DNA of 58,021 nucleotides from an uncultured Prochlorococcus sp. GTDB taxonomy: Bacteria; Cyanobacteriota; Cyanobacteriia; PCC-6307; Cyanobiaceae. The translations under genes were made by a program, and so were the position numbers. Location: contig CACGNA010000006.1 in the NCBI GenBank assembly GCA_902574425.1, positions 1-58,021 on the forward strand, written 5' to 3'. Shown here piece after piece: positions 27,850 through 36,367 of the stretch; position 1 is the first letter of the stretch, and each line of letters starts with the position of its first letter. A model generated the notes under the pieces. It was not told where the DNA came from, ran no database searches, and saw only the letters and a program-made list of their open reading frames with translations.

Positions 27850-29136
27850 TTACTTTACTATAGTTGGTATATGCTTGATATCGGTTGTAGATGAGGGACT
27901 TAAGAAATTTTTACTCATCGACCAACTTTGTGGCTTTTTTGTAATCGCCCATGTAATTGCATCATGATTGAATCTTTTATTTAAGAAATCAATCGTTCTC
28001 ATAAGATTTGTTGATTTTTTTAGATCTTTCTGAGATTTGTAATTGATAACTGATTGCTGTAAATATTTGCTATTAGTTAAATCCTGCATTAAAACACCAG
28101 CTTTTGAGAATTTATATTCGGGATTATAAATTTCTTTAGATAATGCGACTACTATTTTTAAAATACTATTTGTATCGTCTGTTGGATTTGTAAGTTTTCT
28201 ATGAGCACTTCTTTGGTAATTTTGAGTTGAATATTTACTGGTTCTGGCAAATACTCTAATATTAGATGATTGCAAATTTTGACTTCTCATTTTTTCAGAT
28301 GCTTTTATTGCATGAGTAGCTAGTGCTTGAGTTAAGTCTTCTAATTTTGTGACAGGTGTACCGAAACTCCTGCTTACCTGAATTTCTTTTTTGGATTTCT
28401 TATTTTTTTCTATAGGCAGACATTTATGACCTTTAAGTTCTAATTGCAGTCTTTCCCCTACGATGCCTAGTTTCTTAATGATTTCCTTTTCTTCCATATC
28501 TCTTAATTCTCTTGCATTTTTAATACCTTTACTTTGTAACCAATTAGAGGTTTGTTTCCCGACTCCCCAGATCTTATCTATACTAATTATTTTCAAATAA
28601 TTATTCTCATTTCTGGCTCTAGCCAAATCAAATATTCCAGCTGAATAATCAATATTTTTAGCTAATTTATTAGCAATTTTTGCTCTTACTTTATTTTCTC
28701 CTATTCCTACGGTTATGGTAATCCCTAGATTCTGATATATTAATGCTCTTATGCTTCTTGCCCAAGGATATAGATTTTTATCATTAGGTCTAGAAATCGA
28801 GACAAATGCTTCATCAATAGAATAAATCTCTATCTGTTCACAGCAGTCTTTTAGTAAATTCATTAGTCTTCTACTCATATCGCCATAAAGAGAGTAATTT
28901 GAGCTTAAAACTGCTACACCTAATTTATTTAATCTTTCTTTCACCTTAAAATAAGGAGCCCCCATTTTGATTTTTAAAGCACGCGCTTCAGGACTTCTCG
29001 CAATGATACATCCGTCATTATTAGATAAAATCACTACTGGTTTATTCCTTAAATGAGGATTAATAGTTTGTTCACATGACGCGTAAAAATTATTAGCATC
29101 TATAAGAACTATCGCATTAATACTTGGAATTCTCAT
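27850..29136 (-). CDS. umuC: Translesion DNA polymerase V subunit UmuC
   Basis: Y-family DNA polymerase that copies damaged templates. The 428-residue protein has the catalytic blocks ALIDANNFYASCEQ (here VLIDANNFYASCEQ) and YSIDEAFVS with the metal-binding aspartates and glutamate, a helix-hairpin-helix segment (KIWGVGKQTSNWL), the little-finger region and a C-terminal RecA/UmuD-interacting tail. Its start overlaps the umuD stop as ATGA, so the two are coupled. It belongs to the three-gene operon controlled by the LexA-like palindrome at 29553-29593. Confidence 0.97.
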   Translation of the reverse strand: MRIPSINAIVLIDANNFYASCEQTINPHLRNKPVVILSNNDGCIIARSPEARALKIKMGAPYFKVKERLNKLGVAVLSSNYSLYGDMSRRLMNLLKDCCEQIEIYSIDEAFVSISRPNDKNLYPWARSIRALIYQNLGITITVGIGENKVRAKIANKLAKNIDYSAGIFDLARARNENNYLKIISIDKIWGVGKQTSNWLQSKGIKNARELRDMEEKEIIKKLGIVGERLQLELKGHKCLPIEKNKKSKKEIQVSRSFGTPVTKLEDLTQALATHAIKASEKMRSQNLQSSNIRVFARTSKYSTQNYQRSAHRKLTNPTDDTNSILKIVVALSKEIYNPEYKFSKAGVLMQDLTNSKYLQQSVINYKSQKDLKKSTNLMRTIDFLNKRFNHDAITWAITKKPQSWSMSKNFLSPSSTTDIKHIPTIVK

Positions 29137-29549
29137 AAATAGCTATGTATTGAATAAATGACAACGCCCCATATCTGTACATCAAGATGGTTTTTAAATC
29201 TGAAATCAGGATAATTATGATTTTCTGCTTTTAAATATAATTCATTATTTTTTATAGATAATCTTTTTATTGTAAATTCGCCGTCTATCATTGCAATGAT
29301 AATATTCCCTGGCTTGGCTGTTAAACTCTTGTCTACTATTATTAAATCTTTATCTTTAATTCCAGCATTTATCATTGAGTCGCCTTTAACTCTAAGGAAA
29401 AAAGTGCTAAACGGATTAGATATTAAATGTTCATTCAAATCAATATTTTCTTCTGTATAGTCATCTGCAGGAGAAGGAAATCCTGCTGATACCGAATCAG
29501 TTAATAAGGGGACCTTAAACTTTTTAGTAGTTGAATCAAAGAAATCCAA
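29133..29549 (-). CDS. umuD: UmuD, self-cleaving polymerase V subunit
   Basis: S24-family autoprotease that, after RecA-stimulated self-cleavage, forms polymerase V with UmuC. The 138 residues include the cleavage region SAGFPSPADDY, with Ala22-Gly23 where E. coli has Cys-Gly, the catalytic Ser58 in GDSMINAGI and Lys95 in FTIKRLSI. All needed residues are present. It is the first gene of the operon, 14 bp downstream of the LexA-like box. Confidence 0.96.
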   Translation of the reverse strand: MDFFDSTTKKFKVPLLTDSVSAGFPSPADDYTEENIDLNEHLISNPFSTFFLRVKGDSMINAGIKDKDLIIVDKSLTAKPGNIIIAMIDGEFTIKRLSIKNNELYLKAENHNYPDFRFKNHLDVQIWGVVIYSIHSYL

Positions 29550-29552
29550 GAC

Positions 29553-29593
29553 TTAAATTAATAGTATATATGTACTATATACTATTAATTTAA
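29553..29593. repeat. 41-bp perfect inverted repeat containing the LexA box
   Basis: Bases 29553-29570 and 29576-29593 are an 18-bp perfect inverted repeat separated by TGTAC, whose inner GTAC is itself self-complementary. The axis falls at 29573. It lies between the rlmH stop and the umuD start. There is no T-run on the minus strand after the stem, so it does not look like an intrinsic terminator for rlmH; an extended operator is the better reading. Confidence 0.9.
29563..29576 (-). promoter_or_regulatory. LexA (SOS) box upstream of umuD
   Basis: AGTATATATGTACT on the plus strand (AGTACATATATACT on the minus strand) matches the cyanobacterial LexA consensus AGTAC-N3-TGTACT at 13 of 14 positions when read in either direction. 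It lies 13 bp in front of the umuD start codon, where bound LexA would block transcription. The consensus is from memory of published cyanobacterial SOS boxes. Confidence 0.75.
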
Positions 29594-29648
29594 AAACCAG
29601 TTAGTTATTAAACTTTTATAAATTAATTTTAGATTAAATCTAATTTTT

Positions 29649-30065
29649 TTAAGAGCGATGGTAAGGGGAGTTGTTAGATATAGAAATAGCTCTATAAATT
29701 TGCTCGATTAGGATTAATCTAGCTAATTCATGAGGGAAAGTTAAAGGAGACAGACTTAGTATAAGATCTGATTTTTCTTTTATATCTGAACTAATTCCAT
29801 CGGTATCACCGATTAAGAAATTAATTTTTTTATTTTTAAAATTTAAGAGTAAAGAACATAGCTCAACTGAATTAAACTGTTTCCCTTCTTCACTTAGGCA
29901 GATAATAATATGGTTATTTGATCTTAGATTATTTATATTAAAAGTCTTTAACTCATTAATGATAAGTTCAGGCATTCTTTTTTTGTATTGATTAATTCCA
30001 TCTCTAATCCAAACTTTCTTTATTTTGCCGATAGCGTAAATTGTTAATCTATTACTCTGAAGCAT
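29649..30065 (-). CDS. rlmH: 23S rRNA (pseudouridine-1915 N3) methyltransferase
   Basis: Small SPOUT methyltransferase acting on mature 70S ribosomes. The 138-residue protein has [15 protein letters not shown] (about 55-69), [14 protein letters not shown] (SAM-binding knot) and the C-terminal [25 protein letters not shown], ending with the typical histidine-containing tail. Length is slightly short of the E. coli protein but complete. It follows a small unknown gene by 19 nt on the same strand. Confidence 0.93.
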   Translation of the reverse strand: MLQSNRLTIYAIGKIKKVWIRDGINQYKKRMPELIINELKTFNINNLRSNNHIIICLSEEGKQFNSVELCSLLLNFKNKKINFLIGDTDGISSDIKEKSDLILSLSPLTFPHELARLILIEQIYRAISISNNSPYHRS

Positions 30066-30084
30066 AGGTAAATATTTAATTTAA

Positions 30085-30417
30085 TTATTCCTCAAGAAGA
30101 TAATTAAATTCATCATACAGTTCTTCTTCAGTTGTTAATTTCTTAGAATAATTAGCTTTTCTAGAATTTATATTAATTTGATTAAGTTCACTTTTTCTTA
30201 GTGAATGATTAACATTAGAAGTCTTTTCTAGAGATTCTGAATTGTCAATTAACGAATAAAAAATTTTATTGGGATCTTCTGATTTAAGTTGCTTTTTGGT
30301 TGAGTTTTCGTTGCTATATATTTTTGGGAGATTATTTATATTATTGCTACCATTATTTAAATTTTTATTTTCTTTATATTTATTGAGTTTATCTAAATTT
30401 TTTTTTGATAAGCTCAT
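30085..30417 (-). CDS. Low-complexity basic/asparagine-rich protein, unknown
   Basis: A 110-residue ORF rich in Asn, Lys and Ser with no hydrophobic segment; it is probably disordered over most of its length, ending in an acidic helix (TTEEELYDEFNYLLEE). No family is recognised. Its position, 19 nt upstream of rlmH and divergent from rsmA, and the absence of any gene on the other strand support it as coding. Low-complexity composition means a chance ORF cannot be fully excluded. Confidence 0.6.
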   Translation of the reverse strand: MSLSKKNLDKLNKYKENKNLNNGSNNINNLPKIYSNENSTKKQLKSEDPNKIFYSLIDNSESLEKTSNVNHSLRKSELNQININSRKANYSKKLTTEEELYDEFNYLLEE

Positions 30418-30473
30418 GATATAAAGTATTAAATAAATTCATATTTAATTTAAACATATTATTTATCTTTTAG

Positions 30474-31298
30474 ATGAATTCTAAAAACTATCATCAAAAA
30501 AAAAGATTTGGACAACATTGGTTGGTAAATAAAGAAATATTAGAAAAAATTAAGGAAGTTGCTGATCTTAATGAAAATGACTTTATTTTAGAAATTGGTC
30601 CAGGAAGAGGAGCTTTAACCTCTAAGTTATTAGATTCTGAAATTAGAAAATTGCATGCAATTGAATTAGATAAAGATTTAATTAATTTATTGAATATTAA
30701 ATTCAATAATAATGATAAGTTTTCGCTTCAGCAGGGAGATATTCTTTCTGTGAATTTAGATTCGATTAACAATAAGATTACAAAAGTGGTTGCAAATATC
30801 CCCTACAATATAACTGGCCCAATATTGGATATATTTGTAGGGAGATTGGGTGTTGTTAGAAACTATAATTACGCAAAAATAATTTTTTTAATGCAGAAAG
30901 ATGTTGTAGATAGGATTTTGTCACAGGAAGGAAGTTCAAATGCTGGTGCGCTTAGTATAAGAATGCAGCTTTTGTCAAAAATAAAAAAAATTTGCGATGT
31001 AGAGCCTTCATCATTTAGTCCACCTCCTAAAGTTTTCTCATCTTTGGTAGTTTTTGAGCCGTTAAAAAAAGATTTACGTTTAGATATTAGTGTAGAAAAA
31101 TATATAGATAAACTTCTTCGCATTTCATTTAATTCAAGAAGAAAAATGCTTAGAAATACTCTTAATTCAATACTTTCAAATGAAGAGATAAATGAATTAT
31201 CTGAATCTTCAAAAATTTGTTTTAATTTAAGACCACAAGATATTTCAATTAACCAATGGATTAAGCTTGCAGAAAATTGTATTAAAATTAAAAAATAA
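30474..31298 (+). CDS. rsmA: 16S rRNA dimethyladenosine transferase
   Basis: KsgA/RsmA dimethylates the two adjacent adenosines near the 3' end of 16S rRNA. The protein opens [15 protein letters not shown], has the SAM loop [15 protein letters not shown] (about 39-53), the catalytic [10 protein letters not shown] (about 109-118) and a helical C-terminal domain ([12 protein letters not shown]). Its 274 residues are normal. It is 11 nt upstream of ispE, with which it is adjacent in many bacteria. Confidence 0.98.
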   Translation: MNSKNYHQKKRFGQHWLVNKEILEKIKEVADLNENDFILEIGPGRGALTSKLLDSEIRKLHAIELDKDLINLLNIKFNNNDKFSLQQGDILSVNLDSINNKITKVVANIPYNITGPILDIFVGRLGVVRNYNYAKIIFLMQKDVVDRILSQEGSSNAGALSIRMQLLSKIKKICDVEPSSFSPPPKVFSSLVVFEPLKKDLRLDISVEKYIDKLLRISFNSRRKMLRNTLNSILSNEEINELSESSKICFNLRPQDISINQWIKLAENCIKIKK

Positions 31299-31309
31299 AA
31301 TTTACGGAT

Positions 31310-32245
31310 ATGCAAGAACTAGATAAAGGAAAAATTATTTTAAAATCTCCTGCAAAAATAAATTTGCACTTAGAAGTTATTGGAAAAAGAGATGATGGTT
31401 ACCATGAATTAGCAATGATTATGCAAAATATTGATCTGTCTGATTATTTGGAATTTGAAATTAATAATGAAGGTTTAATTAAACTTGAATCTGATTGTAA
31501 TAATTTAAGCTTGTCTAGTGATAACTTAATCGTTAAATCTGCCAATCTATTAAAGAAAATATCTAATATAGATTTTGGTGCAAATATATTTTTAAGAAAA
31601 AATATTCCAATAGGTGCAGGATTAGCTGGTGGATCAAGTAATGCCGCAGCAACATTAATTGGTCTTAATAAATTATGGAATTTGAACCTAGACCAAAAAA
31701 CATTATGTTCATTGGCATCAAGTTTAGGATCAGATATTCCTTTTTTTATTAATGGTGGTATTCAATTATGTTTTGGAAGAGGCGAAATTTTGGAGAAATT
31801 AGATTCAAACTTTGAATATGGGGTAATTCTTTTAAAAAATCCAAGTTTATCAGTATCTACTGCTGAAACTTATAAAAAATATAGTAATAGATTTTGTCAT
31901 GAATATCTTACGAGTAAAGAAACGATTGAGAATATAAGAAAAAATTTAAGGAATAATGGTTTAAAAAGATTAAATATTGATAATCAACATATGACTATAA
32001 AAAACGATTTGCAGTTAGTTGTTGAAAATGAGAATGCTTCTGTAAAGCAGGCATTATATTTACTCTCTAACTTAAAAAATTGCCTGACATTTTCCATGAG
32101 TGGATCAGGACCTACTTGCTTTGCACTCTTTAATGATGTTGAGACAGCTAAAAAAGAATTAAAGGTAAATTATAAATTATTTAAAGATAAAGGTTATGAT
32201 TCATGGGTTTGTACATTACTTGAAAAGGGAATAACATTCATTTAA
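31310..32245 (+). CDS. ispE: 4-diphosphocytidyl-2-C-methyl-D-erythritol kinase
   Basis: GHMP kinase of the MEP isoprenoid pathway. Signatures are SPAKINLHLEVIGKRDDGYHE at the N-terminus, the ATP loop PIGAGLAGGSSNAAATL (about 100-116) and the C-terminal SMSGSGPTCFALF. Length 311 is normal. The pathway also appears here through dxs at 54906; its products feed chlorophyll, carotenoid and quinone synthesis. It sits between rsmA and a DUF3082-like membrane protein gene. Confidence 0.98.
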   Translation: MQELDKGKIILKSPAKINLHLEVIGKRDDGYHELAMIMQNIDLSDYLEFEINNEGLIKLESDCNNLSLSSDNLIVKSANLLKKISNIDFGANIFLRKNIPIGAGLAGGSSNAAATLIGLNKLWNLNLDQKTLCSLASSLGSDIPFFINGGIQLCFGRGEILEKLDSNFEYGVILLKNPSLSVSTAETYKKYSNRFCHEYLTSKETIENIRKNLRNNGLKRLNIDNQHMTIKNDLQLVVENENASVKQALYLLSNLKNCLTFSMSGSGPTCFALFNDVETAKKELKVNYKLFKDKGYDSWVCTLLEKGITFI

Positions 32246-32254
32246 ATTTTTACT

Positions 32255-32587
32255 ATGAACAAAAATAATATTATGGCTGATAATAGTAAAATTAAAAATA
32301 CTGAGAATATTAAAAATAATATTCCCGAAAAAGGACCTTTAAATTTTATAGTTGGATCATTAACCAGTTTTTTATTATTTATATTTTTTTATTTTTTAAG
32401 TAATAAAATTGCAATTTATTTTTCAATACATAAACCATCTAATTCTTCTGAAATAGTCCAAAATATTTCTTCTAGTATTAACACCCTTATAATTGGATTA
32501 TCTTTTTTATTAACTTTTTCTTTTGCTTTTATAGGTTTTGGACTCTTCATTGTATTTATTCGCAGTTTTTTTCTGAAGAAAATTTGA
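32255..32587 (+). CDS. DUF3082-like small membrane protein
   Basis: A 110-residue protein with a polar N-terminus and two membrane helices (GSLTSFLLFIFFYFLSNKIA, about 33-52, and TLIIGLSFLLTFSFAFIGFGLFIV, about 72-96). Size, topology and its place right after ispE fit the cyanobacterial DUF3082 family; function unknown. The start could be ATG 32255 or ATG 32273. It is 9 nt downstream of ispE and is likely co-transcribed. Confidence 0.65.
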   Translation: MNKNNIMADNSKIKNTENIKNNIPEKGPLNFIVGSLTSFLLFIFFYFLSNKIAIYFSIHKPSNSSEIVQNISSSINTLIIGLSFLLTFSFAFIGFGLFIVFIRSFFLKKI

Positions 32588-32621
32588 ATTACCAATATTA
32601 TTAAAAAAACACTTTCTTTTA

Positions 32622-32717
32622 ATGTCTTTAAATGACCTAGGACTTTTAATTCTTTTGCTTTCTCCAGGAATGATTTTGTCAATATTACTACTTATAACCT
32701 TTGCAGAAGGAGGATAA
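32622..32717 (+). CDS. 31-residue single-span membrane peptide
   Basis: ORF ATG 32622 to TAA 32717 encoding MSLNDLGLLILLLSPGMILS followed by ILLLITFAEGG. Nearly the whole protein is one hydrophobic helix with a Pro-Gly kink, and its size resembles the tiny subunits of photosystems, cytochrome b6f or NDH complexes, but I cannot assign it to any of them. It lies between a DUF3082-like gene and pdhB. Confidence 0.55.
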   Translation: MSLNDLGLLILLLSPGMILSILLLITFAEGG

Positions 32718-32766
32718 ATTAATCAAAGTGGTAGGATTATATATGTGATTAATTAGGTAATTAATT

Positions 32767-33750
32767 GTGGCTGGAACATTATTGTTTAATGCCTTGAAAG
32801 AGGCAATTGATGAAGAAATGGCAAATGATGTTAATGTTTGCGTTATGGGTGAAGATGTTGGTCAATATGGAGGTTCATATAAGGTAACTAAGGATTTATA
32901 TGAAAAATATGGTGAGTTAAGAGTATTAGATACTCCAATTGCAGAAAATAGTTTTACAGGTATGGCTGTGGGTGCAGCTATGACTGGGTTAAGACCAATA
33001 GTTGAAGGAATGAATATGGGTTTTTTGCTTTTAGCGTTTAATCAGATATCGAATAATATGGGTATGCTTAGATATACAAGTGGTGGAAATTATAAGATAC
33101 CCGCAGTAGTTCGAGGTCCGGGAGGAGTTGGCCGTCAACTTGGTGCTGAGCACAGTCAAAGACTTGAAGCATATTTTCATGCAGTGCCTGGTATAAAAAT
33201 TGTGGCATGCAGTACTCCCACAAATGCTAAAGGTCTAATGAAAGCAGCGATAAGAGATGATAATCCGGTTCTATTTTTTGAACATGTACTTTTATACAAC
33301 TTGACTGAAGAATTACCAGAGGGCGATTATACCTGTGCATTAGACCAAGCTGATGTCGTAAAAGAGGGAAAGGATCTTACTTTGTTAACTTATTCAAGAA
33401 TGAGACATCACTGTCTTAAAGCTGTTGAAGAATTAGATAAAAAAGGAATAGATGTTGAATTAATTGATTTGATAAGTTTAAAACCATTTGATATGGAAAC
33501 CATTGCCAAATCAATAAGAAAAACAAATAAAGTAATTATCGTTGAAGAATGTATGAAGACTGGAGGTATTGGAGCAGAATTGATTGCCTTGATAACAGAA
33601 GAGTGTTTTGATGATCTTGATGCTAGACCAATTAGGTTATCAAGTCAGGATATACCAACTCCATATAATGGAAATCTTGAGAATTTGACAATAATCCAGC
33701 CACATCAAATAGTTGAAAAAGTTGAACATTTAATAACTGGGAGTATATAG
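32767..33750 (+). CDS. pdhB: Pyruvate dehydrogenase E1 component, beta subunit
   Basis: Part of the complex that makes acetyl-CoA. The 327-residue protein starts from GTG 32767 and has the conserved [30 protein letters not shown] and [17 protein letters not shown] blocks near the thiamine diphosphate site, plus [14 protein letters not shown] in the C-terminal transketolase domain. The E1 alpha, E2 and E3 genes are not here. secD starts 3 nt after its stop, so pdhB, secD and secF probably form one transcript. Confidence 0.97.
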   Translation: MAGTLLFNALKEAIDEEMANDVNVCVMGEDVGQYGGSYKVTKDLYEKYGELRVLDTPIAENSFTGMAVGAAMTGLRPIVEGMNMGFLLLAFNQISNNMGMLRYTSGGNYKIPAVVRGPGGVGRQLGAEHSQRLEAYFHAVPGIKIVACSTPTNAKGLMKAAIRDDNPVLFFEHVLLYNLTEELPEGDYTCALDQADVVKEGKDLTLLTYSRMRHHCLKAVEELDKKGIDVELIDLISLKPFDMETIAKSIRKTNKVIIVEECMKTGGIGAELIALITEECFDDLDARPIRLSSQDIPTPYNGNLENLTIIQPHQIVEKVEHLITGSI

Positions 33751-33753
33751 TCA

Positions 33754-35223
33754 ATGAAGAGAAGGCAAGGATGGCTTTTTTTTATAATTTTTCTACTTAC
33801 TTTATCAGTTTATTTATTAATAAATTACCCCCTACAGTTGGGCCTGGATTTACGAGGGGGTTCTCAGCTTACACTTCAAATTATAAAAGAGGAAGGTAAG
33901 GTAACTAAGGATGAACTTGAAGCGGTTAATTCGGTTATTGATAGACGCGTTAACAATTTAGGTGTATCCGAGTCTAACTTACAAACCCTTGGTGGAGATC
34001 AATTGATTTTAGAATTACCCGGAGAACAGAATCCCTTAGTTGCTTCAAGAGTTTTAGGTAAGACTGCTTTATTAGAATTTAGAACTCAAAAATTAGGAAC
34101 ATCCTCATATTTAAAAGAATTGCAATTTCAGAGATTGAATATTAAAGATTTAATTGAAGAATATTCCTCTTTAGAAAAAAATCAAAATTCAGATGAGTTC
34201 TTAAACACTATGCAGGAGAGTCTTAAGGATATTGAAAAAAAATTAAATTACTCTACTAATAATAAAGAGTTATATGAGAAATTAATTGAAATCAAAAAGT
34301 ATATTGATAAAGAAATTACAAATTTATTTAATAAAACTGATTTATCTGGGAAGGATCTTATTAACGCGGGAAGGAGACAAGAACAAACAAATAGTAATTG
34401 GGAAGTTTTATTAACTTTTAATAATTCAGGAGGTGAAAAGTTTGCCGCAATTACAAAGTCAATTGCTGGCACTAATCAACTATTGGCTATCATTCTTGAT
34501 GGCGAATCTATAAGTGAAGCTAGTGTTGGTAGTCAGTTTGCAAATACTGGGATTACAGGTGGATCAGCAACTATAAGCGGTAATTTTAGTGCTGAAAATG
34601 CTAGAGAATTAGAAGTACAACTTAAAGGCGGTTCTTTGCCCTTGCCAATTGAAATAGTCGAAACTAACACGATAGGAGCTCTGCTTGGAACCAAGAATAT
34701 TTTAAAAAGTCTTTATGCAGCTATTAGTGGATTAATTTTTGTTGGTATTTTTATGATTTTCAATTATAGAATTTTAGGTTTTGTTTCAGTTCTCTCTCTA
34801 GGACTTTATGGTTTCTTTAACTTGGCCCTGTATTCGTTAATTCCTGTGACTTTAACTTTACCTGGAATATCTGGGCTTATACTTAGTATCGGTATGGCAG
34901 TTGATGCAAATATTCTAATATTTGAGAGAATTAGAGAAGAATTATATGATGGCAATACACTTACAAGATCTATTGATAGTGGTTTTCAAAGAGCTAATTC
35001 ATCCATAGTTGATGGTCACATTACAACTCTTTTAAGTTGTTTTGTATTGTTTTTATTGGGAACAAATTTTGTTAAGGGTTTTGCTGCAACATTAGGAATT
35101 GGAGTCTTAATAAGCTTATTTACCTCATTAAATTGTTCTAAAACTATTTTGAGATTTTTTACAACATATCAATCCTTAAGGCAAAAAAATCTTTACCTTC
35201 CCAAAAACAATTTTTCTAATTAA
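33754..35223 (+). CDS. secD: Protein translocase subunit SecD
   Basis: Membrane protein that with SecF uses the proton gradient to help translocation through SecYEG. The first helix is followed by GLDLRGGSQLTLQI (D1 motif), a periplasmic domain with VNNLGVSESNLQTLGGDQLILELPG, and a C-terminal set of helices with GMAVDANILIFERIREEL. Length 489 is normal for the cyanobacterial form, with a Lys/Glu/Asn-rich insertion in the periplasmic head (about residues 120-200). It lies 21 nt upstream of secF. Confidence 0.97.
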   Translation: MKRRQGWLFFIIFLLTLSVYLLINYPLQLGLDLRGGSQLTLQIIKEEGKVTKDELEAVNSVIDRRVNNLGVSESNLQTLGGDQLILELPGEQNPLVASRVLGKTALLEFRTQKLGTSSYLKELQFQRLNIKDLIEEYSSLEKNQNSDEFLNTMQESLKDIEKKLNYSTNNKELYEKLIEIKKYIDKEITNLFNKTDLSGKDLINAGRRQEQTNSNWEVLLTFNNSGGEKFAAITKSIAGTNQLLAIILDGESISEASVGSQFANTGITGGSATISGNFSAENARELEVQLKGGSLPLPIEIVETNTIGALLGTKNILKSLYAAISGLIFVGIFMIFNYRILGFVSVLSLGLYGFFNLALYSLIPVTLTLPGISGLILSIGMAVDANILIFERIREELYDGNTLTRSIDSGFQRANSSIVDGHITTLLSCFVLFLLGTNFVKGFAATLGIGVLISLFTSLNCSKTILRFFTTYQSLRQKNLYLPKNNFSN

Positions 35224-35244
35224 ATTTTTATTTCTAATCTTTCC

Positions 35245-36162
35245 ATGAAATTATTTAATCTTGAACTCATAAAAAATAAAAGAAAGATAATTGGGTTTTC
35301 AACTTTTCTAATTTTGTTGAGTCTTTTAGGAATTTTTTATTCTACTTTTAATACTTCTTATAAGAAACCTATAAATCTTGGGATGGATTTTGTTGGGGGA
35401 AATGAATTAAGAATAGAGAGAGTTTGTGACCAGCAATGTTCTGACATTTCTCCTGATTCAGTTCAAGATGATTTAAGAGAGATCTCTAAAAATAAAAACG
35501 TTTTAAATAATATTAAATTACAATTCCAAAATAATAATAAATTAATTTCAATAAGAACACCTTATTTGAGTATTGAAGAATCAAATAATCTTATTACTAA
35601 TCTTGAGAACGTTATTGGTCCTCTAAATTATCAGAGTAAAGATTCAAGATTAATAGGTCCAAAGCTTGGGAAAAGATTACTTACTAACTGTGTTACTTCT
35701 TTGTTAGTTTCTTTATTTGCAATATCTTTATATATAACTATAAGATTTGATAGAAAATATGCATTATTTGCATTATTAGCTTTATTCCATGATTTATTAA
35801 TTGTTTTCGGTCTTTTTTCTTGGTTAGGAATTATTTTATCTATAGAGGTAAATAGTTTATTCGCAGTCTCTTTGTTAACTATTGCGGGTTATTCAGTAAA
35901 TGATACTGTGGTTATTTTTGACAGGATCCGTGAAAATTTACGATCAAGCAACTTAGGCTACAACGAAACTATTCAATTATCAGTTAATGAATCATTTAGG
36001 AGAACAACTTTTACTAGTATTACAACCCTAATTCCATTAATAACTCTCATTTTGTTTGGTTCTTATTCATTATTTTGGTTTTCTGTTTCTCTATCATTAG
36101 GAATTATAATTGGTAGTTATTCAAGTATTTTATTGGCGCCATCATTTTTGCTGAAAGATTAA
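35245..36162 (+). CDS. secF: Protein translocase subunit SecF
   Basis: Partner of SecD. The 305-residue protein has NLGMDFVGGNELRIER after the first helix and the helical block SVNDTVVIFDRIRENLR, followed by FRRTTFTSITTLIPLI; these are the SecF signatures. It is in tandem with secD, as in many cyanobacteria, and is full length. A small two-helix protein follows 18 nt later. Confidence 0.97.
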   Translation: MKLFNLELIKNKRKIIGFSTFLILLSLLGIFYSTFNTSYKKPINLGMDFVGGNELRIERVCDQQCSDISPDSVQDDLREISKNKNVLNNIKLQFQNNNKLISIRTPYLSIEESNNLITNLENVIGPLNYQSKDSRLIGPKLGKRLLTNCVTSLLVSLFAISLYITIRFDRKYALFALLALFHDLLIVFGLFSWLGIILSIEVNSLFAVSLLTIAGYSVNDTVVIFDRIRENLRSSNLGYNETIQLSVNESFRRTTFTSITTLIPLITLILFGSYSLFWFSVSLSLGIIIGSYSSILLAPSFLLKD

Positions 36163-36180
36163 GTTTAAGTTTTTAACTTT

Positions 36181-36363
36181 ATGAGATTGAATTACTATTT
36201 AATACTGTTACTTTCTTTAGTTTTAATTGATCTTTCTACTGAACTAAGAATATTATTTGATCATTTTACTTTTAATTCTTTACAATTTGCTATTGCTAAG
36301 CATCCCTTAGCTTTCTTTATACTTTTTTCCTATCCATATTTATATAAAAAGTTAAATAAGTAA
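36181..36363 (+). CDS. Two-helix small membrane protein, unknown
   Basis: A 60-residue protein of two hydrophobic segments (YYLILLLSLVLIDLSTELRI and KHPLAFFILFSYPYLY) separated by a short loop and ending in a basic tail. It follows secF by 18 nt on the same strand and may be cotranscribed with it; there is no other hint of function. It converges with the AI-2E family gene. Confidence 0.65.
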   Translation: MRLNYYLILLLSLVLIDLSTELRILFDHFTFNSLQFAIAKHPLAFFILFSYPYLYKKLNK

Positions 36364-36367
36364 ATTC

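Noticed and set aside
29553-29593. Reading the palindrome as the rlmH terminator
   Set aside because: No T-run follows the stem on the minus strand and it carries a LexA-like box in front of umuD.
30869-31315. 148-aa minus-strand ORF
   Set aside because: Entirely antisense to rsmA, whose catalytic motifs are intact; no motif seen in the reverse product.
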